Source: DASZBX01 sp035943635
Lineage (GTDB): Bacteria; Actinomycetota; Actinomycetes; Streptomycetales; Catenulisporaceae
DNA: 64,000 bases
Direction of reading: 5' to 3'
NCBI GenBank assembly: GCA_035943635.1
Contig: DASZBX010000128.1
Span: 1-64,000, forward strand
Within the stretch, counting starts at the first letter, position 1. Each line of letters starts with the position of its first letter. The notes beneath the pieces were generated by a model. The model did no database searches, had not been told where the DNA came from, and was given only the letters and a program-made list of their open reading frames with translations. Shown piece after piece: positions 1 to 9,494 of the stretch. The position numbers and the translations under genes are program-made.

Positions 1-312
1 GGCCTGTCCGGTGTGGCAGGCTCCGGGCCGACTGGGGCGCCGAGGAGCCCGGTTCGACACACCACAAAAAGTAACCCACATCCCAGCGCAACAGGCCTAC
101 GGGCCAATGGATCCTTGGGGGTTCCCGGCCCGCCGGAGGCATAGTAGTAAACGCACCCTGACATGGCGGCGCAACCCACCGCACCCCCCGATGAACATGC
201 GCCCCGCCGACCGAGTGTTGAACCCGATCGGCGGGGCGGTAGAGACAAGAGACAGCTGCCAGCTCAAGCCAAGCCAAGCCAATCCAAGCCAAGCCCGGCC
301 GACCCAAAGAAA
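1..312. other. Intergenic; short AAGCC repeat run
   Basis: No gene is supported here. The stretch lies downstream of the tldE stop on the minus strand. Positions 266-295 are a run of pentamers, five exact AAGCC copies and one variant. I see no clean hairpin, so I do not call a terminator. Confidence 0.4.
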
Positions 313-1700
313 TCAGCTGGCCTGAGAAACCGACGACATATTGAAGTCAGCAATCCGCAGCGGCGGCATGGCAGTGCGGGTGAAGTAGTCGTTCCACTCC
401 CGCGGCAGGCACACCTCCTGGCGTCCGGCCTCGGTGACCCGGTTGAGCAGATCCACCGGCGACTCATTGAACCGGAAGTTGTTCACCACCCCGGCCACCT
501 CGCCGCCCTCGACGAGATACACGCCATCACGAGTCAACCCAGTAAGCAGCAGGGACTGCGGGTCAACCTCGCGGATGTACCACAGACAAGTCACCAACAA
601 CCCATGCTCAGTCGACCGGGTCAGCTCCTCCAACGAAGCAGTACCGCCAGCGTCCATCAGCAAATTGTCCGGCTGCGGCGCCACCGGCAGCCCGGTCAGT
701 GCGGCGGAGAATCTCGTGGTGGCGAGGTTCGTCAGCACCCCGTCGCGGACCCAGTCGGTCTCCGCCAGCGGCAGGCCGTTGTCGAATACCGAGGTGCTGG
801 ACGACGACCCATAAGCCACGTTGAACGGCGCGCACTCCAGCCCGGCCGCGGCCGGGTCGGACCAGATCCGCAGCCCGGGACGCCCGATCCGTTCGCCGAC
901 CCGGGTGCCGCCGCCGGGCTTGGCGAAGACGGTCCGCCCATCCGCGGCATCACGGGCCGAAGTAGTCCAGTACATGTAGATCGCCAGGTCGGCGACAGCC
1001 CCGGGCGGCAGCAGGGTCTCATACCTCCCCGCAGGCAGTTCGATCCGCCGCTTCTGCCAGTCCAGCCGTCGGGCCAGGTCGTTGCCGAGGGCGAGCACGT
1101 CCACGTCGGAGAAGTCCCGGGTCTGCGCCCCTCCCCAGGCCGAGCGGGTGAAGTCCGGGGACTTGGCGTTCAGCTCCACCTTGCCGGTCGGCTGGTCGTG
1201 CCGCAGCCGCAGGCCGGTGCTGGTGGCCAGAAAAGTCGAGGTCAGGGTGTGCTCGGCGAAGCCGAACAGCAGTTGTCCGGCCGAGCGGGCCGATTCGAAG
1301 GACTCGCCCAGGGCCGGGGCGAAGGAGCCGAACACGTCGATCGACGTCGACCCGGCCGCCGCGTCCCAACCGTTGCCGGGGCCGTCGGCGGCGAGCAACG
1401 GCTGCGCGTCCTCGGCCGGGCCGGCGTCCCTCGCGGCCTGCTCACTGGCCCGGACCAGGTCCTCCAGCGTATCCAGATCCACCCCCGACCGGGTCAGCAC
1501 CGCGGCCGACACGCCCTGGCCGCCCTGCACGGTCGAGATCACCGTGACCCGGCGCGAGCGGGCAACGCCGTTCGTGGTCAGGGTGTTGTTGGCCCAGCGC
1601 AGGTTCGCGGTCGAGCCCTCCTCGACCAAGACCACCGCGGCGTCCGCGCGGGACAGTTCCAGGGCGCGTTCGGCCAACTGCTGGGGGGTTGCCACCGTGC

Positions 1701-1704
<4 letters not shown>
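313..1704 (-). CDS. tldE: TldE/PmbA-type metalloprotease subunit
   Basis: 463 aa. This is the PmbA/TldE half of the TldD-TldE cytoplasmic protease, which in enterobacteria trims peptides such as microcin B17 precursor and degrades unfolded CcdA antitoxin. The N-terminal alpha/beta domain (residues about 1-190) and the C-terminal beta-rich domain match the family layout. It lacks the HExxxH metal motif present in its neighbour, as expected for the partner subunit. I chose the GTG at 1704 because it overlaps the tldD stop in a GTGA arrangement, which implies translational coupling. The longer upstream frame is only the shadow of tldD. Known from the family: the pair acts as a heterodimer. Inferred: the same holds here. 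Its substrate in this organism is unknown. Confidence 0.9.
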
Positions 1705-3236
<1,532 letters not shown>

Positions 3237-4052
3237 GAACCAGTCCTCTCGTCGGGAAAAGCACAGTCCCAGCCACATTAGTCCAAGCTCCGGGAGCGGG
3301 CGACGGACTTTCGGCCGTCAGGGGTGGGCGTGTCCCGCCCGGGCGGGTCGGGGCGGCGGCGCGCGGGCGCCGGGTGTGTGCGGGGCTTGTTGCGGGCGCG
3401 GGCGGAGTCAGGGGAGTGGTCGGGGTTGGTGCAGAGTGGGGGTGAATCAGGTTGTTGCCCAGCTGATTGTGGTTCGAGGTCTGTGGTGTGGATTGCCTTA
3501 TGGGCATGGAGAATCGGCGTTAGCGGTGATGAGGGGCGCAACGTCAGGCGGCATCGCAGTGTACGAGCTCTGTCCGGTCAACCATTGATTCGGACGGCGC
3601 AGTCTCGCCCGAACGGCGGTACTCACCCGAACAGCCCGGCCCGGTGGTGCGCGGGTGGCCGCGCGGGAGCAGGCTGATTGCGGGCGGAGCCCTCGCCGCG
3701 GCCGGCGGCCGCGGGGCGCCGTCCGGAAACGAGGTTCCCCATGACGACCCGGTCGCGGCCCGTGCCCTCTGCCTGGCCGCGCTCGGGTTCAAGCGGGACC
3801 GGCCGGACGGCGGCCGCGCCGTCCGGCCCGGTCCGTCCGTCCGGTCCGGCCGCAAGCGGTTGTCGACCGGTCATTGGCTTCGGCCGAAGGCTGGATAGCG
3901 GCCCCGGAGAGGGCTATTCTGGCGATGAGTCGCAACTGTTGAGGTCAGGACCGCCAGGGCGGACCGGCCGGGGCGGGCGCCGGGTCCGCGAGCCGGGGGC
4001 CGGCGTCGACGGCGACGTCAGATTGCTGCTGAGCCTGGGGAGGGCACGCACG
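3237..4052. other. Intergenic, no gene supported
   Basis: About 800 nt between the divergent tldD and SHOCT-protein genes. All frames here have Arg/Pro/Gly-rich, low-information translations typical of non-coding high-GC DNA. It must contain the promoters of both flanking genes; apart from a possible tldD -10 near 3275-3280 I cannot place them. Confidence 0.4.
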
Positions 4053-4853
4053 ATGCTGGGACACGACTGGCAGCCCGCGATGGGGACCTGTGTGGACGAC
4101 GAATGGATGCCGCACACCGACCGCGAGAAGTGGATCATGGATGTGCAGCCGGGCGACGGGTCGCCGCCGTTCCGGGTGGAGGTGCCGCACCCGGGGGCGG
4201 GCGAGGACTTCAGGTCGCCGAACCGCGGCCAGGTCTGCAAGATGTTCGCGGACGTGAAGAAGCAGAAGGCCAAGTTCGACACCTCGGACCCGAACCTGAG
4301 CTGGAAGGCGCACCGCCGGGCGGAGCAGGAGCGGGTCAAGAACGAGCTGAACGCCCCGCCCGGGTCTCCGGCGATGCAGTTCGGGGCCACCAGCTACCAC
4401 CTCGGCGCGTCCAGCTACCAGGTGCTCAACGGCGCGGACGCGGCGCCGGTGCTCAACGCGATCCTGTCCGGCAACCCGCAGGAGCGGATGGCGGCCCTGC
4501 GCGCGCTGCGCGAGCAGCGCCAGGCCCAGCGCGGCGGCCCGAGCGTGCCGTTCCAGCCGGCCCAATCCCCGCCCGGGGCGCAGGCCCCGTTCAGCGGCGC
4601 GCCGACCCCGGCGCCGTTCGGCGCGGGCGGCCCGGGCGCGGTGCCGACGCCGACCCCGGCCCGGTTCACCGCGGACCCGCAGCCGGCCTCGTTCGGCGCG
4701 CCGTTCCTGCAGGACCCGGTGACCAGCCCGACCAGTGCCTCGGCCGTCGACCTGAGCGAGCGGCTGAACAAGCTCCAGACTCTGCACAACCAGGGGTTGC
4801 TGTCGAACGCCGAGTTCGCGTCCCAGCGGCAGCGGATCCTCGACTCGATCTGA
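4053..4853 (+). CDS. SHOCT-domain protein of unknown function
   Basis: 266 aa. The last 35 residues (LSERLNKLQTLHNQGLL followed by an F-x-x-Q-R-x-R-I-L core) match a SHOCT domain, a short helical pair found at the ends of many bacterial proteins and thought to mediate oligomerisation. Residues about 15-105 form a compact Lys/Arg-rich region (VCKMFADVKKQKAKF) that I do not recognise. Residues about 160-225 are a Pro/Ala/Gly-rich linker. No signal peptide or membrane helix is visible. I chose the ATG at 4053 because GGGGAGGG lies just upstream; the frame extends to 3678 but that part looks non-coding. It is convergent with the LRR gene and probably monocistronic. Function unknown. Confidence 0.75.
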   Translation: MLGHDWQPAMGTCVDDEWMPHTDREKWIMDVQPGDGSPPFRVEVPHPGAGEDFRSPNRGQVCKMFADVKKQKAKFDTSDPNLSWKAHRRAEQERVKNELNAPPGSPAMQFGATSYHLGASSYQVLNGADAAPVLNAILSGNPQERMAALRALREQRQAQRGGPSVPFQPAQSPPGAQAPFSGAPTPAPFGAGGPGAVPTPTPARFTADPQPASFGAPFLQDPVTSPTSASAVDLSERLNKLQTLHNQGLLSNAEFASQRQRILDSI

Positions 4854-4927
4854 GGACAAGAAGTCAGGGCTTGGGCAGGCGGGGGTTCGGCGGGCTGAGG
4901 GACTAGTCCGTCGGGCCGCCGCCTGGT

Positions 4928-6211
4928 TCATTGCTGCCCGTGCTGCCCGTGCTGCCCGCGTTGCCCGAGTCGGTCGGCCGCGCGGGTCCGGTGGACGCTG
5001 CGGACCGCGTCGACGTCCGCCGGGACGACCGGCAGCGGGACGTCGGCGCTCAGCGCGTCCAGTCGGCGCCGGACGCTGGTCGCGACCCCCTTGCCGAGCA
5101 CGTACCTGGTCGGCGTCACGGCATGCGCGGCGTGGTCGAGCAGCCGGTGCGCTGAGTTGCTGCGCATCCCGGTGTCGCTCAGGACCAGATGGGTCAACGA
5201 GTGCGCGCGCCCGGACAGTGCGGCGCCGATCGCGGTGGCCGCGTCCACGTCGATCCGGTTCTCCGCCGCGCCCAGCACCCGCGCGGCGCGGACCCGGCCG
5301 AGGTCGAGCAGTTCGACCCCGGCCCGCGCGGCCGCGGCGACCAGCGCGGCGGCGGCCTGCGGGCCGATCCCGTTGCTGGCCAGGGACAATCGGCGCAGCC
5401 GGCCGGGCGGCGCCGCGGCCAGGGCCGCGGCGATCGCGGCCGCGCCCTGGTCGCCGAGCCCGGCGGCCGAGAGGTAGAGCTCGGCGACCGCCCCGGCCGC
5501 GAGCACCGGGGCGAACGCCGCGGCCCCGGCCGGGCCGAGCGGGTTGCCGCCGAGGTAGAGCCGTTCGAACGACCGCCCGGCGGCGGCCGCCGCGATCAGG
5601 GCGCCGGCGAGTTCGGCCGCCGCGACCGGATCCAGGCCGCACTGGACCAGGTCCAGGGTGCGCAGCGCGGGCGCGGCGCCGAGCAGGTCGGCCGCGGCCC
5701 GGCCGCCGGCCCGGCCGAGCGGATTGCGTTTGAGCCACACGGCTCTGACCACCTGCGGCGAGGCGCGCAGGTTGTCCGCGATCCGGCACACGCCGTCGGC
5801 GGAGATCTTGTTGCAGCCGAGGTAGAGCGTCTGCACTCCGCTGCGCGAGGCCTGCGCGCTGACCGCGTCGGCGCCCTGGTCGCCGAGCCCGTCCGTGCCG
5901 AGCAGGACGTGCCGGACCGGGCCGGGACGGTCGGCCGGAGCGTCGGCGAGCGCGTCGGCGACCAATTCGGCGCCGGTCGGGCCGAGGTCCTGTTTGCACA
6001 GGTCCAGGCGCCCGTCCGGCAGGGCGGTGCCGGCCGGGAAGTCCAGGCGTACGTCGGTGGCCCGGCCGGTGCGCAGCCAGGCGAGCAGGGTGGCCAGCTC
6101 CTCGGGGGAACGGGCGGTGATCTCGCCGATCCCGGCGAAGTCGGCGGCCGCGTCGGATCCGGGGCCTGAGTCCGGTTCTCCGGCCCGGCCGGGTTCGTCG
6201 GGCGTGCTCAC
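4928..6211 (-). CDS. Ribonuclease-inhibitor-type leucine-rich-repeat protein
   Basis: 427 aa, cytoplasmic by appearance. Residues about 60-360 hold roughly eight leucine-rich repeats of the ribonuclease-inhibitor type, with units such as LQTLYLGxNxI, FERLYLGGNPLGPAGA and LRRLSLASNGIGPQAA spaced by about 28 residues. Such curved solenoids bind proteins; no enzyme motif is present. The C-terminus ends in a GQRGQHGQHGQQ tail encoded by 9-bp tandem units (CTGCCCGTG type) at about 4934-4964, a likely length-variable stretch. The GTG at 6211 overlaps the stop of the upstream SDR gene in GTGA form, so the two are almost certainly co-translated. Inferred role: partner or scaffold of the SDR protein. 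The target is unknown. Confidence 0.85.
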   Translation of the reverse strand: MSTPDEPGRAGEPDSGPGSDAAADFAGIGEITARSPEELATLLAWLRTGRATDVRLDFPAGTALPDGRLDLCKQDLGPTGAELVADALADAPADRPGPVRHVLLGTDGLGDQGADAVSAQASRSGVQTLYLGCNKISADGVCRIADNLRASPQVVRAVWLKRNPLGRAGGRAAADLLGAAPALRTLDLVQCGLDPVAAAELAGALIAAAAAGRSFERLYLGGNPLGPAGAAAFAPVLAAGAVAELYLSAAGLGDQGAAAIAAALAAAPPGRLRRLSLASNGIGPQAAAALVAAAARAGVELLDLGRVRAARVLGAAENRIDVDAATAIGAALSGRAHSLTHLVLSDTGMRSNSAHRLLDHAAHAVTPTRYVLGKGVATSVRRRLDALSADVPLPVVPADVDAVRSVHRTRAADRLGQRGQHGQHGQQ

Positions 6212-7893
6212 CACGCCGCCTCCTTGTAGTCCTTGAGGAAGACCCCGAACACCGGGTCGCCCGCCTCGCCGCGCAGGATCGGGTCGTACACCCGGGCCGC
6301 GCCGTCCACGATGTCCAGCGGGGTGCGGAATCCCGCCTCGGCCATCCGTTCCCGTTTCGGCGCGGGGTTCTCGTCGGTGATCCAGCCGGTGTCCACGGCG
6401 CACAGGTAGATGCCGCGCTCGGCCAGGTCGGCGGCGCTGGTCCGGGTCAGCATGTTGAGTGCGGCTTTGGCCATGTTCGTGTGCGGATGCCCGGATGTCT
6501 TGTTGCGGACGGTGAATCGGCCCTCGACGGCCGTGACGTTGACGATGTACCGGCGCGGGAACGCCGAGGCGTCCAGCAGCGGCAGCAGCCGATCGCACAG
6601 CAGGGCCGGGGCGAGCGCGTTGACGAGATGGGTCTCGAGCAGTTCGGCCGGGTCCAGTTCGCCGAGCCGGGCCGACCAGGAGTTCTCCGGCGCGAGGTCG
6701 GGCAGGAGGCCCGCCTCGTCGGTCTCGCGCAGGGCGATCGCCGGGGATGGCGGCGCGGCGGACAGGGGGTAGGGAGCCGAGGGCAGCCCGACGAGTTCGT
6801 TCACGCCGGTCAGTTCCGCCGGGGCCCGCAGCGCGGACGGCAGGGCGGCGGGGACGGCCATCGGCTGGTAGCCGGGGGCGAGCAGAACCGGAACCGGGCC
6901 GGTCGGCGAGGTGGCGGTGCCCGGTCCGCTGCCGTTGCCCGCTGCGGCCAGCGCGCGCAGTTCCCCGGCGGCCAGCAGCGCGTAGGCGTCGGCCGGACGC
7001 CGCACGGTCTGGGCGGCGTTGTTGACCACGATGTCCAGGCCCCGGCCGCTCGCCAGCAGGTCGTCGCAGAACCCGATCACCTGGCGCGGGTCGCGCAGGT
7101 CGATGCCGACCACCGTGAGCCGGTCCAACCAGTGCGCGCTGCCGGGGGCCGCGGTGAACCGCTGGATCGTGTCCTGGGGGAAACGGCTGGTCACGATCAG
7201 GTCGGCGCCGTCGCGCAGCATCATCAGGGCCAGCTGGAAGCCGATCTTGACCCGGCCGCCGGTCAGCAGCACCCGGCGCCCGGAAAGGTCGGTCCCGGCG
7301 GCGCGCCGGGCGAAGTTGGCCTGGGCGCAGGACGGGCAGAGCCGGTGGTAGAAGACGTCCGCGCGACGGTAAGGCTGCTTGCAGACGTAGCAGTGCCGCG
7401 CCCGGCCGAATTTCCCGGGCGACGGCTCGGCCGGGTCGGGCATCGGCGCGTCCATCCGGCGGTCGGCCGCGCCGAGCACGGTGGCGTCGTTGATCCGGGC
7501 GTCGGCGCGGCTCTGGTCGGCGCGGCGGCCGAGCCGGCGGGTGCGGCGGCCGTCCCGGGCGAAGGACTCGGCCACCCGTTCGGCCCGCAGGCGCAGGGGA
7601 TGGTCGGGGGAGAGCGCGCGCAGGCGGGTGACGAGGGCGGAGAAGGCGGCGAGGTCTTCGGCGGTGAGCCCGGCGGTGTTGGCGATCGCGGCGGGGGAGA
7701 GGTCGGCGTCGTCTGGGACGACGACGTCCAGCGCAGAGTCGGCCAGAGCAGGGCCGGCGAGAGCAGGGCCGTTCAACTCGGCGGCTATGTCGGCGTCGGC
7801 CGCGCGGTCCGGACCGGCCGCCGCTTCTGCCTCCGTCGTCGTTACAGCCTGACCTGTCACATGTGCCTGATCCGGTATTGCGGTCTGCGCCAT
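6208..7893 (-). CDS. Zinc-ribbon SDR-fold protein lacking the usual Tyr
   Basis: 561 aa, much longer than a classical 250-aa short-chain dehydrogenase. Residues 1-165 are Ala/Asp-rich, then basic (RRTRRLGRR). At about 168-193 two CxxC pairs (CYVC and CPSC) form a probable zinc ribbon. The Rossmann domain follows: LLTGGRVKIG nucleotide-binding turn (about 205), NNAAQ (about 290), an insert rich in Pro/Ala (about 310-410) and the C-terminal half. The usual active-site YxxxK reads TNMAK here, so Thr replaces Tyr, and the usual catalytic Ser region reads NVTAVEG. The ATG at 7893 has a GGGGGCAGG site. Its start is only 43 nt from the 3' end of tRNA-Arg, and its stop overlaps the LRR gene. A nucleotide-sugar or NAD-binding non-catalytic role is possible. 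Function unknown. Confidence 0.85.
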   Translation of the reverse strand: MAQTAIPDQAHVTGQAVTTTEAEAAAGPDRAADADIAAELNGPALAGPALADSALDVVVPDDADLSPAAIANTAGLTAEDLAAFSALVTRLRALSPDHPLRLRAERVAESFARDGRRTRRLGRRADQSRADARINDATVLGAADRRMDAPMPDPAEPSPGKFGRARHCYVCKQPYRRADVFYHRLCPSCAQANFARRAAGTDLSGRRVLLTGGRVKIGFQLALMMLRDGADLIVTSRFPQDTIQRFTAAPGSAHWLDRLTVVGIDLRDPRQVIGFCDDLLASGRGLDIVVNNAAQTVRRPADAYALLAAGELRALAAAGNGSGPGTATSPTGPVPVLLAPGYQPMAVPAALPSALRAPAELTGVNELVGLPSAPYPLSAAPPSPAIALRETDEAGLLPDLAPENSWSARLGELDPAELLETHLVNALAPALLCDRLLPLLDASAFPRRYIVNVTAVEGRFTVRNKTSGHPHTNMAKAALNMLTRTSAADLAERGIYLCAVDTGWITDENPAPKRERMAEAGFRTPLDIVDGAARVYDPILRGEAGDPVFGVFLKDYKEAAW

Positions 7894-7936
7894 CGCCTGC
7901 CCCCTTGTCCCGCCCTGCTGCTCGCCTGGTCGTCGG

Positions 7937-8009
7937 TGGCCTCGGCTGGATTCGAACCAGCGTGATCCGCATCCGGAGTGCGACGCGCCTGCCACTGCGC
8001 TACGAGGCC
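7937..8009 (-). tRNA. tRNA-Arg (CCG), last gene of the array
   Basis: A full 73-nt cloverleaf on the minus strand. It has a 7-bp acceptor (GGCCTCG/CGAGGCC), TA at positions 8-9, a 4-bp D stem (GCGC/GCGC), anticodon stem TCGCA/TGCGG with loop CTCCGGA (U33, anticodon CCG), a 5-nt variable loop, and T arm GCTGG-TTCGAAT-CCAGC. The discriminator is A and CCA is not encoded. This is the most regular member of the array, although the D loop AGTGGCAG ends in G where A21 is usual. It lies 8 nt downstream of the tRNA-Asp-like gene and presumably shares its transcript. Confidence 0.8.
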
Positions 8010-8017
8010 CGCAACTG

Positions 8018-8091
8018 CCCGGAGGGACCGGATTCGAACCGGCGTATCTAGCCTTGACAGGGCTATGCGTCTGCCTCTGCGCTACCTCCGG
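8018..8091 (-). tRNA. tRNA-Asp-like (GTC) with an extra nucleotide
   Basis: Acceptor CCGGAGG/CCTCCGG, D arm with GCGC-AGAGGCAG, perfect anticodon stem TAGCC/GGCTA with loop CTGTCAA (U33, anticodon GTC, Asp), variable loop GATAC, and T arm GCCGG-TTCGAAT-CCGGT. One extra C separates the T stem from the acceptor, and the discriminator would be G. These departures and a sequence unlike the usual actinobacterial tRNA-Asp make normal charging uncertain. It is the first gene of a two-gene unit with tRNA-Arg. Confidence 0.6.
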
Positions 8092-8103
8092 GCATTGCCG
8101 GAG

Positions 8104-8109
8104 ATCATA
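8104..8109 (-). promoter_or_regulatory. -10 element for tRNA-Asp-like/tRNA-Arg unit
   Basis: Reads TATGAT on the minus strand, 12 nt before the RNA 5' end. The spacer CTCCGGCAATGC matches the leaders of the other two array promoters. No -35 hexamer is recognisable. Confidence 0.5.
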
Positions 8110-8168
8110 GCGGGCCGGGTGCGGGCGCGCGGTCTGAATTTCGCGGGAGTGCGGTGGGTCCGCGGTCG

Positions 8169-8240
8169 TGGCCCGGGCTGGATTCGGACCAGCGTGTTTC
8201 ACCGGGTAAGGCGACGCGGCTGCCTCTGCGCTACCGGGCC
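8169..8240 (-). tRNA. tRNA-like RNA with a 6-nt anticodon loop
   Basis: Perfect 7-bp acceptor (GGCCCGG/CCGGGCC), discriminator A, D arm GCGC-AGAGGCAG and T stem GCTGG/CCAGC. The anticodon stem TCGCC/GGTGA closes a loop of only six nucleotides (TTACCC), so no anticodon can be assigned with confidence. The T loop reads TCCGAAT, with C where the near-universal T55 belongs. Either a degenerating gene or an RNA that works outside normal decoding. It follows the Ala-like gene by 8 nt. Confidence 0.5.
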
Positions 8241-8248
8241 TGGTGCTG

Positions 8249-8320
8249 CCCGGAGGGTCGGATTCGAACCGACGTATTCGCCGTGCGAAAGCGGTGCGAC
8301 TGCCTCTGCGCTACCTCCGG
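8249..8320 (-). tRNA. tRNA-Ala-like (CGC)
   Basis: Perfect acceptor CCGGAGG/CCTCCGG, D arm GCGC-AGAGGCAG, and T arm GTCGG-TTCGAAT-CCGAC. The best anticodon fold gives stem CCGCT/GGCGA with one mismatch at the base and loop TTCGCAC (U33, anticodon CGC, A37), which would read GCG (Ala). The G3-U70 pair typical of tRNA-Ala is absent (here G-C), so Ala charging is doubtful. The variable loop has 4 nt. It shares acceptor and D arm almost exactly with the Asp-like gene, which points to duplication. Confidence 0.5.
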
Positions 8321-8331
8321 ACATTGCCGAG

Positions 8332-8337
8332 AGTCTA
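8332..8337 (-). promoter_or_regulatory. -10 element for Ala-like/6-nt-loop unit
   Basis: Reads TAGACT on the minus strand, 11 nt before the RNA 5' end. The spacer CTCGGCAATGT parallels that of the Asp-like unit. Confidence 0.5.
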
Positions 8338-8447
8338 GCGGCGGCGCGGGAAGGCGGCGGGCGTCGCCCGGGACGGTATCCCGGGCGCGCGACCGGCTGT
8401 CGTCCGGCCCGCGCGTCCTGTGCGCGGCCGGCCCCGTTCTGCCTTGC

Positions 8448-8783
8448 TCAGACGTGCGCGGCCTGGAACTTGACCAGCACGTCGGAGGCGATCCGGCCGC
8501 GGTCGGAGATCTCGATGCCGGCGCTCTTGGCCCACTCGCGCACCTCGGAGGTGTTCACGGTCGGCGCGGCGTCCTTGCGGGCGGCCTTGCCGGCCGCGGC
8601 CTTGGCCGGGGTGTCCCGGCGGGCGGCGGCGATGTACGGCGCGAGCATCGCCCGGAATTTCTCCGCATTGGCCGTGCTGAGGTCGATTTCGTGCTGAACG
8701 CCGTTCAGTCCGAATCTGACCACCTCGTCGGCGGGAGTTCCGTCGAGATCGTCGACGAGCGTGACCACTACCTGTTGCGCCAT
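8448..8783 (-). CDS. lsr2: Lsr2 nucleoid-associated protein
   Basis: 111 aa, the normal Lsr2 length. The N-terminal dimerisation domain (MAQQVVVTLVDDLDG, residues 1-60) is followed by an Ala/Lys linker and a C-terminal DNA-binding domain with the AT-hook-like RGR motif at residues 95-97. Lsr2 is the actinobacterial counterpart of H-NS: it bridges DNA and silences AT-rich, often acquired genes. The ATG at 8783 has a GGAAGGG site about 8 nt upstream; the frame upstream of it is not coding. The gene lies inside the tRNA-like array, between the Ala-like gene and the degenerate and outermost array members. Streptomycetes often carry more than one lsr2 copy; whether this is the main one cannot be told here. 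Confidence 0.93.
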   Translation of the reverse strand: MAQQVVVTLVDDLDGTPADEVVRFGLNGVQHEIDLSTANAEKFRAMLAPYIAAARRDTPAKAAAGKAARKDAAPTVNTSEVREWAKSAGIEISDRGRIASDVLVKFQAAHV

Positions 8784-9095
8784 GAGATTGCCCTTCCGTA
8801 TGCGAGTGAGTGTCATCGTAGTACGGAAAGTGCTTTGGAATCGACCTCTAATAGCCGGAACTCGGCCCGGAAAGCCAATCTCCAGCCGGACCGGGCCATT
8901 GTGGCCGGTCTTGTTGATTCCGGCGTTTCGCGGCGTTGCCCGGTCGTTCACGGGTTATATGCCCATATCCGTCCGGAAGTGCCCGCGGCGGCTGTGAGCT
9001 CGGACAAGGCGCGTCACGCGGGAATGTTTATTCCGAAATGCACGGGATTCCGCTGCCGCCCGGGCCGGCCGGGCCGCGCTTTCGGCCGCTCGGGG

Positions 9096-9165
9096 GCCGG
9101 ATTCGAACCGGGGTATCCGGGCGGGCCGCCCGGCGCCGGCCGCCGCGCCGCCGGCGGGTTTTGTC
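9096..9165 (-). pseudogene. Degenerate tRNA-like remnant
   Basis: A recognisable T arm on the minus strand (CCCGG-TTCGAAT-CCGGC, four of five stem pairs) is preceded by a GGATAC variable-loop-like segment, as in the other array members. Upstream only a GC-rich smear remains where the D and anticodon arms should be, and no acceptor partner is evident. Probably a decayed copy of the array unit. Confidence 0.35.
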
Positions 9166-9287
9166 CGACCGACTATCCGGTCGGGTTCGGCGCGCCGCGG
9201 GGCATTTCCGGCCGCGCCGCGATACCGCCGCCGCCCGGTTCTTCGGCCGGGCTCGGGCAGGTACCCGGAATAGCCGTTTTCGCACTG

Positions 9288-9358
9288 CCCGGAAGGCCGG
9301 AATCGAACCGGCGGGTACGGCTGTGAGGGCCGTGCGGCTGCCTCTGCGCTACTTCCGG
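9288..9358 (-). tRNA. tRNA-like RNA lacking U33
   Basis: Acceptor CCGGAAG/CTTCCGG is perfect, with TA, D arm GCGC-AGAGGCAG, and T arm GCCGG-TTCGATT-CCGGC. The anticodon stem ACGGC/GCCGT is perfect and closes CCTCACA. Standard numbering then puts C at position 33 and UCA in the anticodon; a one-base shift would give CAC but destroys the stem. Base 26 between the D and anticodon stems appears missing. I therefore call it tRNA-like, not a defined isoacceptor. Outermost member of the array. Confidence 0.5.
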
Positions 9359-9370
9359 GCATTACCGCGG

Positions 9371-9376
9371 ATCTTA
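9371..9376 (-). promoter_or_regulatory. -10 element for outermost tRNA-like gene
   Basis: Reads TAAGAT on the minus strand, 12 nt before the RNA 5' end, with the leader CCGCGGTAATGC similar to the other two array leaders. Confidence 0.45.
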
Positions 9377-9494
9377 TCCGGGAAATGCCCGCGCCCGCCG
9401 CGCCGGGGCTCTGGCATGATTGCCTGCCATGGAAGGACGCCGAACACCGCGCCGAGGCGGCGGTCCGGGCGGCCGGCACGCAGGAAAGGCGTAG

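Noticed and set aside
266..295. AAGCC run as an origin-type iteron or CRISPR
   Set aside because: Five-base units without spacers and only about 30 bp long; simple repeat.
4928..7972. Single long frame spanning the LRR and SDR genes
   Set aside because: The part upstream of 6211 is an out-of-frame reading of the SDR gene; the real LRR gene starts at the GTG overlapping the SDR stop.
9288..9358. A selenocysteine or UGA-suppressor tRNA
   Set aside because: The formal anticodon is UCA, but U33 is missing, and the acceptor/T arm lacks the extended 8/5 or 9/4 geometry and long variable arm of tRNA-Sec. No selenocysteine genes are nearby.
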